Of a DNA stretch of 64,000 nucleotides, positions 54,087-64,000 are shown in pieces. Position 1 is the first letter of the stretch. Each line of letters starts with the position of its first letter. The position numbers and the translations under genes were made by a program. The DNA is from Diphasiastrum complanatum (lineage: Eukaryota; Streptophyta; Lycopodiopsida; Lycopodiales; Lycopodiaceae), in NCBI GenBank assembly GCA_029204225.1, contig CM055109.1:43837054-43901053 (forward strand), read 5' to 3'. Under the pieces are notes generated by a model. It saw only the letters and a program-made list of their open reading frames with translations, ran no database searches and was not told where the DNA came from.

Positions 54087-57000
54087 ATGATGGAAATTGA
54101 TGAGCGCATTAATCAAGAGACTAATGCATCTGAATCTAGCTCATCTAGATCTACTTCTTTGCAAACAAGTTCCAACGATGAAAATGAGCTTCCAATGAAT
54201 GATGAATCTGAAGTCATGGGAGACATGTTGGATGATATGTACGAGAAGAATATTGCAGCTAGACACAATGAACAAGATGAGGAGGCACTTTTGTCTAAAG
54301 AAGAAAGAAAATTGCGAGAAGAATCAAAGACCGCATTGTATCCTGGAGCAAAGACATCTCGTTTGGCGACTTCTCTACTTCTATTAAATCTTCAAGCCAA
54401 ATATAGATGGAGTGACCAAAGCCTCACATCATTATTTGAGAAAAAAAAATTTCATCTACTTGTCATTATTGCTTTGAAACAAAATTTACAATTTGGACAT
54501 CGAGTGATATTTTTTTTACAATGACTTCTTTTGTCATGTACAGACTATTGAAAAACAAAATTCTCCCAGAAGGGAATGTCATGCCTGAGACAAGAGATGA
54601 GGCACGAAAGATGTTGTCTAACATCAGGATGGATTACAAGCAATATCATGCATGTCCAAAAGATTGTATTTTATATCGAGGAAGGTAGGAATCACTCAAG
54701 AAATGTCCCATTTGTGATACTCCTCGATATAGAGATGATTTGCAAGGGGCAACCATTCCGTGCAAAGTTTTACGACATTTTCCAGTAATTCCACGATTGC
54801 AACGTTATTTCATTGTAAATCTCTTGCACAACTTATGGACTGGCATGCACACCATACCTCTACAGATGGGATGATGAGGGTACCTTCAGATTCACCTGCA
54901 TGGAAACACATCAACAAAGAGTATCCAAGCTTTGTCAATGAGTCGAGAAATGTGAGATTTGGTCTTGCAATAGATGGTGTGAATCCCTTTGGTGTACGAG
55001 CAAGTACGTGGTCTATTTGGCCTGTTTGCTTGGTAAATTATAATATTCCTCCTTGGTTGAGTACAAAAAAGAGACACATTATGTTGGCACTATTAATTCC
55101 TGGCCAACGCAAAGTTAAGAACATGGATGTGTATCTTGAGCCGCTTATTGACGAGTTGGAAGATTTGTGGATGGGATAACATCATATGACATTTCGTGCC
55201 CCTTACATGAGAGGGAGTTTACACTACATGCCATTGTAATGTGGACAATGCATGACTATCCAGGATTAGGTGAATGCTCAGGTAATCATTCAAACAATGT
55301 CTATCTTGTGTACATAGGAGTTTGTTTACAGTTACATACAACTAGTAATTCTTGACATTTACATGATACACTACAATGGCTATAATTATTCTTTGACATA
55401 TACTTTTTTTAATAGTGATTGATAGTATCCATTTGCTGGGCAGGCTTTCAAACGACTGAAATAAATGCTTGTTTTTTGTGCGGGCCAAATCTTGTGGGAA
55501 GATACTCTTTTAGTCTCAAAAAAGTCGTTTATGAAAATCATTGTAAATACTTGCATAAAGGCCATCCATTCATAGACACTCATAGAAGAGGTTTTGGAGG
55601 AAGAGTTGAGAGAGAGATGCCTCCAAAGAGGATGTCCGTGAAAGATTGGCGAATACTATGGGAGGAATCTCAAGCAAAGCCAATCGATGGTATGAAAAGA
55701 TTATCTATATTTCATCGTTTGGAATATTGGAATAACCTTTTGATTAATCACCTACTTGATCCCATGCACATATTTAAAAATGTGGGTGAATCTATTTGGA
55801 AACACTTGATTGGTGAAAAAGATACCATTGTTGCAAGGCACGATCTAAAAGAATCAAACACCAAAAAAGAATATTGGAAAGGATGGTGAAGATCATGCTC
55901 CAAAAGTACCTTGGACATTCACTAAGGAGGAGCTTAACCATGTGTGCTCCATTATTCATGACATTAGAACACCAACTGGTTTTGCCCATTCTCTACGGTC
56001 ATCATTCACAGTGGATGGAAAGTTGCAAGGTCTCAAATCTCATGATTGGCTAAAGATGATTCAATTCATCTATCCATTGTCAATTCGTGGGTGCTTGTCA
56101 AAAGATATTTGTGAGACCATATACAAACTATCAATCATTGTCAGGTATTTACATGTACTTGGTGCATTTTTCTATTTAGTATTTATTGATTGAAAATTCA
56201 AATAGACATAAAATGGATTGAATATGTTGCAGATGGATGTGTTAAAAAGAATTTTGTAGCTGGATCTTCACAAGAGACATGAGGATATGGTGGAGATTGT
56301 GTGCATGATTGAGAGATATTTTCCGACTTCCATCATGGACTCACAAGTGTATTTATTGGTGCACTTGGTTGAAGAAGTTTCTATTGCTGGTCTAGTGCAC
56401 ACTAGGTATAAGTGCATGAATTATCTTTTGCATGTGTATTTAAACTAAATCAATTGATACATGAACTTATTAATTAAAACACTTATTTTTAACCATTTGT
56501 GACTTTTTAGGTGGATGTTCTTTATGGAAAGGTACATGAAAGTCTAAAAGATTCTGTGCGTCAAAAGGCAAGGCCTGAAGGTAGCATGTCAGAGGGATGG
56601 TTAGTACATGAATCTCTCTTTTATGTTACTGAAATTTTGCACCAACTACATCCATCTGCTCCACTATTGTGGCGTGATGAGGAAGCCGAAAAGGTAACTA
56701 GTGAAAACCTCGAGGGATGGGAAAGTCCATAGGTTGTCACCCTTCCAATGAGAAAAAATTTCTGCATTCATGCTTTATAATTGTGGAGTTATGTATAAAT
56801 GGTTAGACCTATATGAAGAAAAAAAAAAAAGAGGGCCTTGTCTAGAAAGCGCCAACGACTAAATAGAGGTAGACACATGGCCTCAAGTTCACATGATCTT
56901 GAGCCATTGCATGACACACTACAAAAAGCAACAAAAGAGGAACAAAAAATATCAAACGCAGAATGGGACTTTGCAAGAGGATGCGAAGTTCATTCATAGT

Positions 57001-57720
57001 GATTATTTATGAGATTCATGTTTGTCATGTGGCAGTGCAAAATGTATAATGCTATATGGGCTTTTGGTTTCCAACTTCGTGTTGGAAGGATTGATAACAA
57101 GAGACGCACACACGATTGTGGTGTAATAGCATCTTTCCAACTTGAAAGTCAAAGCAGTGCATGAGATCGGAATCCCATCTCAGGAGATATAGAATACGTA
57201 GGAACTATACAAAATATTAATGATGTGTCATTTGGTGAAAGTGGACACTATTTTCTATTTGATGTGAAATGGTTCAAGGTAGTTTGTAGATGGCCAAATG
57301 CAACCGTAAAATCGAATCCAAGTGGATTTTTGCGATTGATTCATCAAAAACATTGAGCATGGAGTCCTTTGACACATTGGTGTTGCCTCGTCACTGTGAG
57401 CATGTGCACATGCTATGCTATAATGTTTTTCATTTTACTGCAAGTGACTTCAGTATTTGAGTTTTCGATATGTTCTAAAATAGTGATTTTTGCAGGTGTT
57501 CTTTCAACCAGATCGACTAAACAAGATATGGTGGTTTGTAGCTCAAGTTGAACCACGTTCACGACGAGTATTTGAGGGTGCAAATGTTGAGAATGAAATG
57601 GAAAACCTTCATTTTAACTGTGAGATTGAGCGACCTAGAGATGTAATAAATCGTCAAACCATACTTGACCCACTTCCAATGTTGAGAGTAGAAATTCTAA
57701 TAGTCAGGATGATGAAATAA
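54087..57720 (+). CDS. TNP2-type CACTA transposase (Transposase_21, DUF4218, DUF4216), multi-exon
   Basis: ATG 54087 (MMEIDERINQETNASESSSS), an acidic N-terminus, then LYPGAKTSRLATSLLLLNLQ. In order: LPEGNVMPETRDEARKMLSN, CPKDCILYRGR, CPICDTPRYRDD, LRHFPVIPRLQRYF, DSPAWKHINKEYPSFVNESR, GVNPFGVRASTWSIWPVCLV, NIPPWLSTKKRHIMLALLIP and DVYLEPLIDELEDLW. An intron at 55282-55443 (GTAATC...GGGCAG) joins GLGECSG to FQTTEINACFLCGPN in phase. Then come NHLLDPMHIFKNVGESIWKH and LKSHDWLKMIQFIYPLSIRG. The DUF4218 part has LVHLVEEVSIAGLVHTR joined over the intron 56406-56510 to WMFFMERYMKV. The DUF4216-like end is at 57060-57640 (FGESGHYFLFDVKWFK, FFQPDRLNKIWWFVAQVEPR). TAG at about 54687, a frameshift near 55180 and others suggest an inactive copy. 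Confidence 0.85.
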
Positions 57721-58039
57721 TTTTTGAAAGTGAGAGTGATGATGAAAATCATCTAAGAGGAGATGAATTGCAAGATGTTGTCGCTGATGAAATTGATTCT
57801 TGTAATTCTAAATAAGAATTTAATATTGAGATTCTGAATGAAATTGATTCTTGCAATGCTTTCAAAAGATTGTTATTTAGCCAAAATAGAGTGTCATTTA
57901 TGGTCAAGTAAGTGAAAAGAATCCCATTTTTTTGGAGATAATGTAAGATAGATGTACGACAATTTTTATTTTTTAACAAATGCTGCAAAGGCAGTAAATC
58001 ACTAAAAGCATGTGAGTTCAACTAGTCTTGTTTTATAAT
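57721..58039 (+). other. Acidic tail region and spacer after the transposase
   Basis: A Glu/Asp-rich plus-strand stretch (SESDDENHLRGDELQDVVAD) and its partial repeat (EIDSCN twice, 57800 and 57843) may be the transposase C-terminus. No domain. Confidence 0.35.
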
Positions 58040-58344
58040 TGTTCACACTACCATCTTGATTAAGCTTGATCTTAAAGACCCATTTGCAAAATAGGATACT
58101 TTTTGTATCTTTGATGGAAGATCAATCATTTTACAAGTATCTCAAACAATGCATCATGTACTCACCTCACTTTTCATTACATCAAATCACTCTTTTGTTG
58201 CTACAGTTTCATTCACACTTGAAGGAACATCATCAAACTTAAGGTAGTAATAAGGGCAATAGAAATTAAACAATCATCAACTTGTAATTGCTTCTCTCTT
58301 CCTTGTATTTGAGCCTTGATGGTTGCATTTGGGCTCTGATACCA
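58040..58344 (-). pseudogene. Copia RT remnant and primer site nested in the CACTA element
   Basis: The minus strand gives a degenerate RVT_2 start (KMIDLPSKIQKVSYFANGSL, the LVDLP...CKWVFKIKLNQDG region) with stops and frameshifts at 58040-58200. TGGTATCAGAGCC at 58344-58332 is a perfect initiator-Met tRNA primer site. Most of the element between primer site and RT is deleted. Confidence 0.6.
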
Positions 58345-58844
58345 TGTTAAAATCAAAGGTTATGAACCTCATTTGGATACTAAAACCTTGAAAAAGCATC
58401 AAATGTTTCACTTAAATCTAATAGATAGAAAACTAGCACACAATTCAACCTATTTTGCATCTAATTGGCAAAGGCTTTTGAACACCACAATAAAACTAGA
58501 AATAATTGATGTTCACATCCTGTCACACACGTGGAAAGTATAATACTTTGTTCAGATTCAGATCTATTCATTAGACACAAAACATATCACATTCATCATT
58601 CATCAATTCCTTAAAGAACAAACTTGCCAAAATCACCATCTCTTGATAATCTCTCGAAGTATGTATAAAATGAGCTCTCAATCCATATCAAATGATCTTG
58701 GATATGAGATTAGGTAGAGTGCCATTAGGGTAGACCCTAAAACCCTGGCTCTCAAAGCCTTAGATCATGCATAATTACCCTCTCAACTGTCTTATAAAAG
58801 TAGGTGGCCGCCCTCATAAAAAATCCCAATCATCTAGGAACACC
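58345..58844 (-). repeat. LTR of the nested copia fragment
   Basis: Ends TTAACA directly before the primer site on the minus strand. A plausible start is TGTTCCTAGATGATTGGG at 58844. A minus-strand TTTTATAAG lies near 58795. The outer edge is a guess. Confidence 0.5.
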
Positions 58845-58849
58845 ATGAT

Positions 58850-59035
58850 ATAATTCACTTTAGAAAAATATTTATTTAACTAATTCCATTTCATTATGAA
58901 CATGCAAAAAAAAAAAAAAAAACCCTCATCATAATATAATTCACTTTAGAAAAAAAAAAATATAGCCTAATCATAATATAATTCACTTTAGAAATATATA
59001 TATTTAACTAATTTCATGTCATTATCAACATGCAA
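58850..59035. repeat. Tandem repeat next to the right CACTA arm
   Basis: The unit ATATAATTCACTTTAGAAA occurs three times (58850, 58936, 58976). The longer unit ATTTAACTAATT-CAT-TCATTAT-AACATGC occurs twice. Confidence 0.75.
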
Positions 59036-59054
59036 AAAACAAAAATAAAATAAA

Positions 59055-59366
59055 AAATGCGGGGATAATCCACGCAGAAGATATCCACGCGTGGATATCT
59101 TTAACTTTCGGTCTGGTCTGGTGAACAAACTGCAATTTGCGTGGATAATCCATGCGTGGATTATCCACGCCAAAACTGCCAACCTTCCCTCCCAAACAGT
59201 TGCCGGAATTTTCAAAATTCAATTTTGCGTGGATAATCCACGTGCATAAATTTTTCAGCGCCGTGTTTTGGCATGGATAATCCACGCGTGGATGTTCCAC
59301 GCAAACAAAATTTTGGAAAATCGACTAAGTGTCGGGTCTCGCGTGGATACGCTGCATGGATAAACA
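59055..59366. repeat. Right subterminal palindrome array of the CACTA element
   Basis: About nine GCGTGGAT/ATCCACGC units, including a near-perfect 32-bp palindrome at 59139-59170 (one pair differs, CATG versus CACG). Same motif as the left array. Confidence 0.8.
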
Positions 59367-59384
59367 CAGAGTTTTCTAGTTGTG

Positions 59385-60330
59385 AGAAATGGAAGAATCT
59401 CGAACATTAGTAGCCATGAAAAGAATACATAGTACCTTCAACATAAGAATGATTGAAGTACTTTTTCTTGTCAAACCTGGACTTCTAATCAATGATATAG
59501 GTAATGATAATGAACCCTCACTATCATTCACAAAAGCATCATTCAAAGTACATCCTACTTTGAACACTTCACATTCATCTCTCCTTTTTTGACTTGAGAT
59601 CTTCCTCACCAAGTCTCATGATAGAACCTTTTGATCTACTTTCTTTATGAATACATGTGACAGCACTTGTTGCACAAATGACTTTCTTGGACTCATTACA
59701 CAAAGATGCAAAAAAAACTTTTTCTTCAAACATGCTCAAAGCACCATCTCTTTCCAAATGAGTAAATAAGTCATTAGCAACAACCATTTCCAAAAAAGAG
59801 TTTTCATCACCTCCATTGATGAAGTTAGCTCTCTTCTTACCTTTTTCATTTTTGCACTTGCCATGTAGTTCCATTGAAGTGCCACCAAGACTTGGAAATC
59901 TATGAGTAGAAGAGTTCAAACATGATACTAGTTTAGCACCACATGACTCCATTTGACTAGTAGGTAGCACTAGTCCATCTTCAAGATCCAATGGATCCAA
60001 AACATTGATCATAGATTCACCAAAAGTTGCCAAGTTAGCACAACAATAACTATCTCCAAGAAGCTCATTAGATCTCAACCTAGATCTAGCATAAGAAAGC
60101 TCTTTAGACTTTTCATAAGATCTACCAATCTTATTGATGCTAGGAGTTGACTTTTGAAAGTTGAGAGAACCACCAACATCCATTTCATTCCTCTTGTTAG
60201 ACATAACGAATGCATCAAGCTTGGAAAGTCTACCTTGTCTATTGCCCCTAGCAATCAAGACATCTCCCTTAGTAATGATGCAAACATCCCCAACAAACTT
60301 TGTCTTGTACCCTTTCTTTAACATTAACAC
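59385..60330 (-). pseudogene. Copia pre-integrase start fused to an unassigned ORF
   Basis: Minus-strand frame 60330-59575 begins KGYKTKFVGDVCIITKGDVL and RLSKLDAFVMSNKRNE (the copia GAG-pre-integrase start). It jumps to KSKELSYARSRLRSNELL and then continues in sequence that is not integrase (FGESMINVLDPLDLEDGLVL, LEMVVANDLFTHLERDGALS, KKVICATSAVTCIHKESRSK). Near 59590 a frameshift at a run of T leads to the frame 59612-59385. That frame is the upstream half of the ORF interrupted by the CACTA element. Catalytic integrase and RT are absent. Confidence 0.5.
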
Positions 60331-61466
60331 TTAGCAAATTCCTCGAAAGTGAAGGAATGTAAAGGACACCATCAAGCCTTGAATTTCTATTAGTAGAAAG
60401 GCAAATAGGAATTGAGCCAATACCTTTGATCATACACTCACCACCATTTGGCATGTGAACCACTTTCTTGGTTCCAACATAAGAGATCAAAGAAGTAAAG
60501 AAATCCTTGTGACTAGTCATGTGTGAACTAGATCCACTATCTATCCACCATGAATCCTTGTCACTTCTACTTGACATTAGACTTGAAGAACACATCATGA
60601 GAGAATCACAAGAATCTAGATCCTCACTAGAAGTACAAAAGTTGTTTTGCTTGCTACCTTCATTACTTTGCTTCTTATGACATTCATTTGCAAAGTGACC
60701 TTTTATCCCACAATAAAAGCACTTGAACTTTGACTTATCTTTCTTTTGAAAAGAAGTAGAAGAGGAGGAACAGTGATCATCATGATCCGAGTTACCACCT
60801 TTGGACCATTTCCCTTTGCCTTCACCTTTGCCTTTGACTTTACCTTTTGTGAAGAAAGCCTCTTCACCTCCACCTTGCAAGGATGCACCATCAAGCTTTG
60901 ATTTCAGCATATGTTCTTCAGCCAATAAGATTTCTTGCAAGTCAAACACACTTGGCAAGACTCTTTGAATGGCAAGACTTTGAACAAGGTTAGCATGTTC
61001 ATCTAGCAAACCATTCAACATAACCTGGACTATTTTACCATCTTTTATGCTTTCATCAATGCATGCTAGATCATCACTTAAGGATTTAACCCTGAAGACA
61101 AATGCATGAGCACTTTCTCCCTCTCTTTGTCTACTAGAAAATATTTGTCTCCTTAGGGTCAATACCCTAGATGTGGACTTTGATTCAAAGAGCTTCTTCA
61201 AGGCATTCCATGCCTCACTTGCACTTTGACTTTTACCAACTTCCTTTAGAAGCTCATTGGTAACAGTCATTTTAATGATATGAAGAGCCCTTTTAGCCTT
61301 CTTATCAAACCTTTGTTGCTCTTGAACTGTGGGTGGTCTCTCTTCAGTTCCTGCAACTATGTCTATGAGTTCATTCAACTCAAGTAAGGACTCTATCCTT
61401 ACTAGAGTAGTTTGATGAACTCAACCTATCATTAGTTTCTAACATGATCCCACCATTCGAAGCCAT
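60320..61466 (-). CDS. Ty1/copia gag-protease (element C), minus strand
   Basis: Gag ATG at 61466 (MASNGGIMLETNDRLSSSNY). One frameshift near 61400 leads to a clean frame 61378-60320. The UBN2 gag has ELIDIVAGTEERPPTVQEQQ, LKKLFESKSTSRVLTLRRQI and FVFRVKSLSDDLACIDESIK. A Gly/Lys-rich linker is followed by the zinc knuckle CFYCGIKGHFANEC near 60720, the protease DSWWIDSGSSSHMTSHKDFF near 60545, and GVLYIPSLSRNLLSV near 60350. This is the best-preserved retroelement coding piece in the window. It assembles virus-like particles and processes the polyprotein in active family members. Confidence 0.85.
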
Positions 61467-62235
61467 GAATATAATGATTTTTAAACTTTTAGACTCTGTC
61501 CCAATGCACCTAGCACTCACTTTTCTCTCAACAAATGATGGTTAGGAGATCTCAGAAGATCTAGGACCCTAAAACACTTCTATCTTGAACCTGGCTGGTT
61601 TCCAAGCATAGAAAGGAAGATTGAAACACATGCAACACTTTGCACACACTAAGAATGGATTACAAACTCAAACCAAACTGAACACACTCTTGCTTAAGCT
61701 CTCAAACCTTCCAGCAAGTGACCAAATCAAGTTATAATGTGAAGAGTTACTTGCATTCCTAGAAAATACACAAGACTAGGCTGCCAAGAATGATATATGA
61801 ACAAACTTGATCAACATATGATCAACACACTAAGATATTGATTTAACCTGTAAAACCACATGTAAACAACACTTCTAAAAGTTTACAAACTCCAGCAAAT
61901 GATAAATACAAGCTTTAGAGGTGAATGAAAGAGCACACTTAGTGAATCACAAGACTAGCTTCACTAGCTTGTCAAATCTTGGTGTTTAGATGTAGATCTA
62001 AGATCACTTCACATGAGAATGTTCCTCAACCTGTTAAGAACCTGGAAACACATTTGCATAAATGGTTAAAACCTTCCAGCAAATGCTCCAATCAAATTAC
62101 ATAAGGAGAGCTACTTACATGCTCAACAAAGTACACCAAAATTTATGCAAAAGATTGTTGACAATCTATTCACCCAAAAGGGGATCTTTCATGCAAGTGG
62201 GAGCTTTGTTCAGCCTTTTGGAGAAATACAAAATC
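61467..62235. other. Upstream region of copia element C
   Basis: No gene. By position it should hold leader and LTR of element C (minus strand), but I found no primer-binding site and no LTR boundary. CTTCCAGCAA-TG words recur at 61709 and 62070. Confidence 0.3.
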
Positions 62236-62330
62236 ACAGAGTATCTGTCATCCACTTAAGGAGAAGGTTCATCCACTTAAGGAGAGTGTTCATCCACAAA
62301 GAAGAGTGTTCATCCACAGAAGTGGAGATT
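62236..62330. repeat. Short tandem repeat, 18-27 bp units
   Basis: Four to five units: GTCATCCACTTAAGGAGAAG, GTTCATCCACTTAAGGAGAG, TGTTCATCCACAAAGAAGAG, TGTTCATCCACAGAAG. Confidence 0.7.
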
Positions 62331-62760
62331 GTCAACAATACATTGAACAGAACATTGTTAGTATTGAATATGCACAAGCCTCACAATCAACAAATGATTA
62401 GGTGTTATGATCTGATCCAAAATAGCTTCTTCTCAGCCTCTGATCTTCAATAAACCTGAAATATGCTTTTGTTCATGGTTCTTGTGGTTTCTTTACCTCT
62501 TCTTTAGTTACGGTTCTTTATGGCTCTTCTTCTTATTACTCAGATTTCAACATGTATTTCCCAGCCTGTCAGTGGGAGACACAGGTCCGATGCTCAGCTA
62601 TATGCCGAAATCAACCATGTAACCATCTATAGGTCAAGAGGATCAACGTTTTGGAACAAGGAGCAGACCTACCACTATCTATTGAATCAGAAATCAATCA
62701 AAAACAAGATTAACTACTGAACAAGAAACAAGAAAGTAGATTCCTAACAGCATTTGACAA
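62331..62760. other. No gene seen
   Basis: A 66-codon plus-strand frame at 62520 has a signal-like start (MALLLITQISTCISQPVSG) but no support as a gene. Confidence 0.25.
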
Positions 62761-62899
62761 TCCAAGAATCAAGAAACATTCATTTCTTGATGCTTAGAAT
62801 GCCCAAGAACAATCAAGAACTAAAAAGTAAGAGAGTATGCAAGATCTACACCACTATTCCAACCTATTTAGTTTACTTAAATGCTGATTTCTACCTTAT

Positions 62900-63510
62900 T
62901 CCATAAACAAGAAGTGAATTCTAATCCACAACTAAGCAAGAAATTAGAAAACAAGAAACTAGTTAATCCACAATGCAAGGAATTCAAGGATGTTCATAGA
63001 AATTTCACTCAAGAACATTGCCATGAACAAGGAGCTTAGCAATCATCAAGAACTCGTGGAGGATCCTCTTTATTTGCTCAAGAGAACTTGACAATAAATT
63101 CAAAGCTCCTTCACAAGAGAGGGGAGCCCTTAAATAAGCAAGAAGGCTACCCATGTGGAGCCCAAGTGGCAATTCCACCAAATTAGAAATTACATGTGGA
63201 ATTTGCCCTTCCACTAAAGGTCACCATCAAAAGGTGGCTCACTCTAACTAATTTAAGATGGGGTCTACATTTATTTACAAAGCCTAGGAAATATGACTAG
63301 CTTCTACATGGTTGTTCCTTCTCTGGGATACACCATGTAGGCTCACATAGATATTTCACTGTCATCATAGCTAGTAATTTATTGGCTCCCATGCTCGGCT
63401 CTCAGCTTCTTCTACTCTCCTCCTTTTGAGACCTCCTTGGTCATGGGTGAGAGGTATTCTGTGTCTTCGGCTTGGCTCGGCATCTGGGAATTCTCTAGAA
63501 TCTGCTAACA
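62900..63510 (-). repeat. Probable LTR, minus strand, with polypurine tract
   Basis: A purine tract AATTAGGGGTGGATAA (63526-63511) is followed by TGTTAGCAGATTCTAGAG from 63510 downward. Within it a TATTTAAGG box lies near 63137 and an AATAAA near 63080, as expected for U3 and R. The distal end is not defined (62900 is approximate). Confidence 0.5.
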
Positions 63511-63534
63511 TTATCCACCCCTAATTTGTTGCAG

Positions 63535-64000
63535 GACCCACTGCAACACCGGTGATGTCTTTCGCTTGGCACTTGGAAAAGCGTGGATCTTTGTTCGCTT
63601 TGGTAAAACCAGGTGCTTATTATCTGCAAAACTTATTATTATTATTTTTTTATTATTAAAATTGGAAGTCTCTCAATTGGCCGCTACATTCCAGCCTTCT
63701 TGAGAACTTCTTGGAGTCTTGCTCGCCTCGTCGTCGTGCCGTTTGCTTTCTCTTGCTCATCTTTTGCCCCAACGCTTCAAGAACTTGAAAGCGGAGCTTA
63801 CTTCCGAATTTGAGGGGCCCCAGATATTCTCTTATCTTTTCCACGAAGCCCATTTCCTACCAGTCTTCCACCATGGTCACATAGCGTGACTACATGAAGG
63901 CCGCTCTATAGTATAGCCTGGCCATCATCTCATGGTCTTCTTCCAACTGGAGGGCTACATTTGGGTTGATTTTGATGGGCTCCAAGCCTCGATCCCAGAA
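63535..64000 (-). pseudogene. End of an unassigned retroelement ORF, minus strand
   Basis: From the window edge the minus-strand frame reads GLEPIKINPNVALQLEEDHE, MMARLYYRAAFM, then a TAG, SRYVTMVEDW, another TAG, and EMGFVEKIREYLGPLKFG, ending in a Lys/Arg-rich tail near 63656. Both TAG codons sit where CAG would fit. It lies just upstream of the purine tract and LTR, so it is probably the last part of an LTR element's coding region. The domain was not recognised. Confidence 0.35.

Noticed and set aside
62520-62720. 66-codon ORF with signal-like N-terminus
   Set aside because: Isolated, short and without any supporting context.

Overview
The window is plant nuclear DNA, AT-rich and almost entirely built of nested and broken transposable elements. 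Evidence: Ty1/copia and Ty3/gypsy polyproteins, LTRs with initiator-Met tRNA primer sites, a CACTA (En/Spm) element with a TNP2 transposase, long GA/TC and TA microsatellites, GT-AG introns, and a calmodulin-like gene with the intron position typical of plant calmodulins. The lineage cannot be fixed from sequence alone. A seed-free plant with a large repeat-rich genome is my guess.

Layout. 1-3.2 kb: two copia fragments in opposite orientation, then an unrecognised 290-codon minus-strand ORF behind a promoter-like block (3.2-4.0 kb) with eight copies of a GCGCTTGA..CGATAT-like motif. 4.0-8.0 kb: a non-autonomous LTR element with about 1.2-kb LTRs, preceded by an inverted piece of the same LTR. 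8-11 kb: copia gag and traces of unknown coding sequence. 11.46-12.13 kb: an intact single-exon gene of unknown function. 12.2-13.3 kb: a foldback-like element full of AGCACGCCGGCGTGCT-type palindromes, with a second copy at 35.5-36.4 kb. 17.3-26.5 kb: a decayed gypsy element with two retropepsin-like domains and a third, coiled-coil ORF after integrase. 26.9-38.2 kb: minus-strand gypsy RT and several copia elements joined or nested. 39.1-39.9 kb: a two-exon calmodulin-like gene flanked by GA tracts. 40.4-40.9 kb: a probable MITE with a 7-bp target duplication. 42-48.5 kb: a copia integrase piece, unassigned coding traces, a 1.1-kb tandem duplication, and a relative of the 4.4-kb LTR.

The main object is a 10.85-kb CACTA transposon at 48534-59384. 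Its ends are CACAA...TTGTG with the 3-bp target duplication AGA. Removing the element and one AGA joins two open minus-strand reading frames in phase, which fixes the boundaries independently. Both ends carry arrays of a palindromic GCGTGGATAATCCACGC motif. Inside are a TNP2 transposase with DUF4218- and DUF4216-like parts, a small spliced minus-strand gene, and a SET-domain protein gene just upstream of the transposase and on the same strand. A histone-methyltransferase-like gene carried by a DNA transposon is the most interesting candidate system here.

59.4-64 kb: the copia gag-protease region whose downstream ORF the CACTA element interrupts, then non-coding sequence, a short tandem repeat, and a minus-strand LTR with polypurine tract and the end of an upstream ORF.

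Many premature stops in the retroelements are TAG where the family has Gln (CAG). This fits C-to-T decay at methylated CHG sites, so most of these elements look old and silenced.
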